Shown here piece after piece: positions 60,176 to 64,000 of a DNA stretch of 64,000 bases (within the stretch, counting starts at the first letter, position 1; the number at the start of each line of letters is the position of its first letter). This stretch comes from Sesamum alatum (lineage: Eukaryota > Streptophyta > Magnoliopsida > Lamiales > Pedaliaceae). The stretch is taken from positions 44,471,702 to 44,535,701 of the forward strand of contig JACGWO010000002.1 of NCBI GenBank assembly GCA_034509735.1. The letters run 5' to 3'. A program made the translations under genes and the position numbers. A model generated the notes under the pieces. That model saw only the letters and a program-made list of their open reading frames with translations. It did no database searches and was not told where the DNA came from.

Positions 60176-60812
60176 GAGGGTGTTTGGCTAAACTTTTTTA
60201 AAACATCTTATAAGCTCCTACATCTTATAAGATGTTTTAGGAGCTTATAAGTTGTTGGATCTTATTTTGAAAATAAGTTCCTAAAGTGTTTGGATAAAAT
60301 AAAATGTTAAAACTTATAAGATATTTTCACATCTTATAAGATGTTAGGGTGTTTGGCATTATAAGATCTTTTTATTGGTAAAATGACTAAAAAGGGCCTT
60401 ATACTATTGAAATCAAATAAGTTACTATTTTTTACATATTTCATACTTAAATATTTTTAAAATACTTTCATAAATAGTATATGTTAATATAACTCCAGAT
60501 AAATATTTAATAGTTATTTTTTTTATAAAAATTAAAAATTGATAAATTATTATCTCAAATCTTTTGCATCGAAATAATATTAACATTCATGCTGGTCGAA
60601 TGATAACATAAATATATAATTGATATATATTTTAAATTTCAATGACTACTTTTAGCCATATTATAATTTATAATGTCTTGAAAGTTTATTTTTTTCCAGT
60701 AAATATAACATCTATGGCAATTTTTTTTTTCATAATTATTATAATTAAAAATTAATATTAATTATGTACTTAATGTAATAGTTATATGAGAAAGAGATCA
60801 TATATAAAATAT

Positions 60813-60853
<41 letters not shown>

Positions 60854-61236
60854 GAGAGAGCGAGAGGGGGTTTTGGGGGGGGGGGGGTGGGGAGGGAGGG
60901 ACATGCAGATATGCTTGGGGGAGGGGGGGGGGGGTGGGGGGAAGGGAGAGAGAGATAGAATTTTTTGTTTTTAAAAAAATGTATATTATGTTAAGGGTAA
61001 AATTAAAATATAATAAATTAATAAGGTTATTTTTGTCCTTTTAATTATTAATTGCATAGAGTTTATAAGATTTTTTAAAAAAAAATTAGGAAAGTTAACT
61101 TTTTTTAAAAGATCTTATAAGCTTCAAAACATCTTATTTTGAGATTTTATAAGCTTTTTTAAAAAAAAATTGCTAAATGATTTCAAACATCTTATAAGAT
61201 GTTTTGAAGAGCTTTTAAGCTTAGCCAAACACCCTC
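60176..61236. mobile_element. Harbinger/Tourist-like MITE, 1061 bp
   Basis: GAGGGTGTTTGGCTAA and TTAGCCAAACACCCTC are perfect inverted ends, flanked by TTA (60173-60175, 61237-61239). The arms are rich in CATCTTATAAGATG palindromes. It is the same family as 54802-55561 but longer, because of a GA/G-rich block in the right half. There is no transposase. Confidence 0.88.
60832..60955 (+). repeat. GA and poly-G low-complexity block
   Basis: A (GA)n tract is followed by two long G-rich runs (about 60867-60900 and 60917-60942). It sits inside the MITE at 60176-61236, where the related copy at 54802-55561 has none. It could fold as a G-quadruplex. Confidence 0.8.
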
Positions 61237-61610
61237 TTAGATGAGCAGGGAACATCTACAAGTTTTGAATATATGTTTTTGAATTTTTCTGACTGTGAAT
61301 TAGTAATATCGTATCATTACTTTTATAAAATAAAATTATGTAGATGGAAATATATTTTAAGATATAAAACTTATTTTATGTTGTACGCACACAAAATAAG
61401 ACTCATAATTTGGCATGTATAATAAGAAAAATTTTATATGCATTGTTGCTGTAAAGTCAATGTATATAGAAAAGATTAATCTATGAGAGCTTGGCAAAGT
61501 TGAAGTCAAAGACTCGTGACTGAATTTTCTATTATAATTTATATTTTATTTTTTATTCTATTTCATCATATGCCGTGTATAAATCTTTTCTTATATATAT
61601 ATATATATAT

Positions 61611-61853
61611 TTTAATTAGAAGTGATAAGTTTTATTAATTAAAGAAAAAATATTACAATCAGTCATGTCGGATATCAATATCGAACAAAGACAATTACAA
61701 CAAATATATCAACAATATTATGTAAATAACACCTTACTGTTGCAGTAACAAATAATATCTACTATACATTAGCAACAACATCATCACGCAGGGATTTGAA
61801 ACCTCTAGGATCATGGCTCAGCTTCGCCAACTGAGTTAAGCCTCATTGGCTCC
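61611..61853 (-). mobile_element. tRNA-derived SINE, minus strand
   Basis: On the minus strand it starts at 61853 with GCCAATGAGGCTTAACTCAG then TTGGCGAAGCTGAG (A box) and a diverged B box (GGTTTCAAATCC), in the same order as the SINE at 2708-2978. It ends in an AT-rich tail near 61611. It is not a tRNA gene. Confidence 0.7.
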
Positions 61854-61859
61854 TTACAT

Positions 61860-62231
61860 AAAATTGGTGACTTGATCTTTATACATATGGTGAATATATA
61901 TGAAATGGAATAAAACATACAACATAAACAGCAATAGAAAATCCAATTCCACTACAAGATCTTGAATTTGAGTTCAACCAATATGTGATTTTTTTTGTCT
62001 ATTTTTCACATGAGTAATAATTTAATTAATTATTAATTATTATTAATTGTTAAAAATTGATATATTTGAATATATAATTAATGACAATTTATTAGATCAT
62101 CATTAATATAATACTAATCATATCAGTATCTTATCCCTTCTAATCCAATATTAATTTCATAATCCTGTCAATCCAACCAAATCATGAGATAATAGCATTA
62201 TATTACTAGGTGGCTCACCATTAACCACTAA
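61860..62231. other. AT-rich spacer upstream of KSL
   Basis: There is no gene or element that I can support. Confidence 0.4.
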
Positions 62232-62240
62232 TTAAAATGA

Positions 62241-62738
62241 GGGTTTAAATGGATTTTTCGTCCTGTATCTTTTACTTTTTGACGTTTAGTCTGTTATCTT
62301 TCTAGGTTAGCAAATAGATCCTATAACTTTTTAATTTTTGACGATTTTGATCATTCAATCATCGAAATTTGCAAATGTTACCGATTTTTTTTTTTAATTT
62401 TGGGCTTTTGTTCCCATTGGTCAAATTACTGCCAGCATGAAACCAAATTTTCGTTTTATATCTTTTATATTTTGATATTTTAGTCCTTTATCTTTCTAGT
62501 GTAGCAAATAGGTTTTGTAACTTATATTTTTTTGCGGTTTTGATCCATTAAATTTACCAGTGGGAACAAAAGCCCCAAATTAAAAAAAAAAATTCGGTAA
62601 TATTTGAAAACTCCGACGACTGAAGGATCAAAATCGCAAAAAATTTAAAAATTACAGGATCAATTTGTTATACTAAAAAGATAAAAAAACTAAAAGTCAA
62701 AATACAAGAGATACAAAACGAAAAATATATTTAGATCT
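62241..62738. mobile_element. MULE-type MITE, 498 bp
   Basis: The exact 9-bp duplication TTAAAATGA (62232-62240, 62739-62747) flanks it. The two halves are inverted copies: 62250-62420 pairs with 62545-62725, sharing GTATCTTTTA, AGCAAATAG, GGGAACAAAAGCCC-type blocks. It lies about 330 bp upstream of the KSL start codon. Confidence 0.88.
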
Positions 62739-62988
62739 TTAAAATGAAAACAGCTTTTTAGTTCAAGTGGCAGCCATTAGTTTGATAGATAGGTACAACT
62801 TAATTGAATTTCTTTTTCTCTTTCAAACATTTGAATGCAAGAATAAAAATATATTTCAGGAAAATAACTCCGCCGCCTCGCCCGGAAAAAAAAAGAGAAA
62901 AAAAGCAAAAACAGCACAGAATCAGCCAATCCAATAAATCATGACAATTATTATATTCTTCTCATCACAGTCACATGAAACGACAAGT

Positions 62989-62995
62989 TATAAAA
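62989..62995 (+). promoter_or_regulatory. TATA box of the KSL gene
   Basis: TATAAAA lies 84 bases upstream of the ATG at 63073, a normal distance. It is called from consensus and position. Confidence 0.55.
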
Positions 62996-63072
62996 CACAT
63001 CAATATCTATGGGATGTTGTCTGAAATTTGCATAAGTGTGTTAGAGTTTGAGGAGTCTGCAGAGAACTGGAA

Positions 63073-63735
63073 ATGTCAGTCGGGTTCAAAGTGAATGTTC
63101 TCCCGTTCTCGGGCCATAGAATTCAGGGCAGCAGAAGAACAGTTCCAGGTTTGCATGATTTCTCCTGGAATATAGATAGTTTGATAACTCTTTTTATTAC
63201 AGCTATCTCAATCTTTCCATACCAGAAGTCAAATTTCGTTTTCTATTTTCAGGACATGTCCTTCCCACCGCCAGTACAACGGACAATATCACTGTCAAAA
63301 CCTGCCTGGAAACTTCAGTTAATGTAAGTAAAATGGTCATGAAAACGGAAATCTGACGGGGAAAATTGGAATTGGCCCTGTTTTTCTTACAACGATGACA
63401 TGTTGAATGTATTTTGCTTGTTTAACTTGTAATAATGTACAAGGTACAAAGTCCCATTGAAAAAATAAGAGAGAAGATAAATGGGAAGGTTGAGATAACG
63501 GCGTCGGCATACGACACAGCGTGGGTGGCGATGGTGCCGTCGAGGGACTACTCCGGCAGGGAGCCTTGTTACCCGCAGTGCTTGGATTGGATAATTGAAA
63601 ATCAGAACCCGGACGGGTCGTGGGGTTTGCAGTATCCGGAGCATCCCTTGCTGGTGAAGGACTCGCTTTCTTGCACGTTGGCGTGTGTGCTTGCACTCCG
63701 CAAATGGAATCTTGCCCACCCGCTAGTCCTAAAGG
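63073..63735 (+). CDS. KSL: Kaurene-synthase-like diterpene synthase, 5' part
   Basis: Three exons are visible: 63073-63148, 63253-63323 and 63444-63735, with GT/AG junctions keeping frame; the third ends in a phase-1 donor as does exon 4 of the CPS. The gene continues beyond 64000. The first 49 residues ([20 protein letters not shown] onwards, Arg/Ser/Thr-rich) look like a plastid transit peptide. Exon 3 has [38 protein letters not shown] and [18 protein letters not shown] and the Pro-Cys-x-Pro-x-Cys-Leu context are typical of kaurene synthases (TPS-e), not CPS. It would convert a copalyl diphosphate to a diterpene olefin, probably the CPP of the neighbouring CPS. The catalytic DDxxD part is outside the window, so product and integrity are unknown. 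Confidence 0.85.
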
Positions 63736-64000
63736 GTACATTAACCTACTCCTTTTACTTATTTTTCTTCTAATACAAAATTAAGGACTCGTTTTATTTT
63801 AATTTTTTGTAGTGCGATAACAGCTGATAGGATAAATCAGAATTAAATGTAGAATATGTTACCGGATGAATTATTTGTAGGTTGTTTACTTTCTTTCATT
63901 GCATTGGTAGAATAAACATTAATCAAGTGTTTACTATGTAAGATTATAATAAATAACAGTGTCAAATGTCCATAATGATCTTATCCTATTTAAATTTAAT
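63736..64000 (+). other. KSL intron 3, cut by window end
   Basis: It begins with the donor GGTACATT and is AT-rich with no further diterpene synthase coding. The next exon must lie past 64000. Confidence 0.7.

Noticed and set aside
61780..61853. tRNA gene on the minus strand
   Set aside because: Same reason: a SINE head with a diverged B box.
63073..63735. Second CPS (class II) gene
   Set aside because: AMVPS and the PCYPQCLDW context are kaurene-synthase-like rather than CPS-like; the decisive DxDD/DDxxD exons are outside the window.

Overview
This is nuclear DNA from a flowering plant. It is AT-rich and intron-rich, and densely packed with nested plant transposons. The two diterpene synthases and the CYP76-type P450 suggest the mint family (Lamiaceae) or a close Lamiales relative; the species cannot be named from sequence alone.

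Three host genes are visible. (1) 4270-8429 (+): a complete 15-exon class II diterpene cyclase of about 804 aa. Its active-site residues fit a specialised-metabolism (+)-copalyl diphosphate synthase rather than the ent-CPS of gibberellin synthesis. (2) 50987-52573 (-): an intact two-exon CYP76-family P450 of 490 aa, most like the CYP76AH/AK-type diterpene oxidases. (3) 63073-63735 and beyond (+): the first three exons of a kaurene-synthase-like (class I) diterpene synthase, cut by the window end. Together they form a diterpenoid biosynthetic gene cluster: the CPS would cyclise GGPP to copalyl diphosphate, the KSL would ionise and rearrange it to an olefin, and the P450 would oxidise that olefin. 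The CPS and P450 converge; the P450 and KSL diverge from a 10.5-kb spacer.

The 42.6 kb between CPS and P450 is almost all transposon. In order it holds a CACTA MITE (8884-9186), a MULE with a hAT element nested in it (9342-11610), two composite MULEs with broken transposase and plant-mobile-domain (PMD) genes (12741-18262), a near-palindromic MULE (18606-19924), SINE relics, a small MITE (21754-22179), a decayed Ty1/copia element (23081-43048) split by a young 13.4-kb Ty3/gypsy Tat-type element (28619-42039), a CACTA element (44270-49093) and more MITEs. The Tat element carries an antisense PMD gene. Subtracting the elements delimited here leaves about 7.4 kb between the two genes.

The P450-KSL spacer (52574-63072) holds MULE-type MITEs with 9-bp target-site duplications, two Harbinger-like elements with TTA/TAA duplications, and a SINE. 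I saw no further convincing host gene, no rRNA, no functional tRNA and no CRISPR.

All exon boundaries are read by eye from GT/AG sites and reading frame, and family assignments are from motif recognition without database searches.
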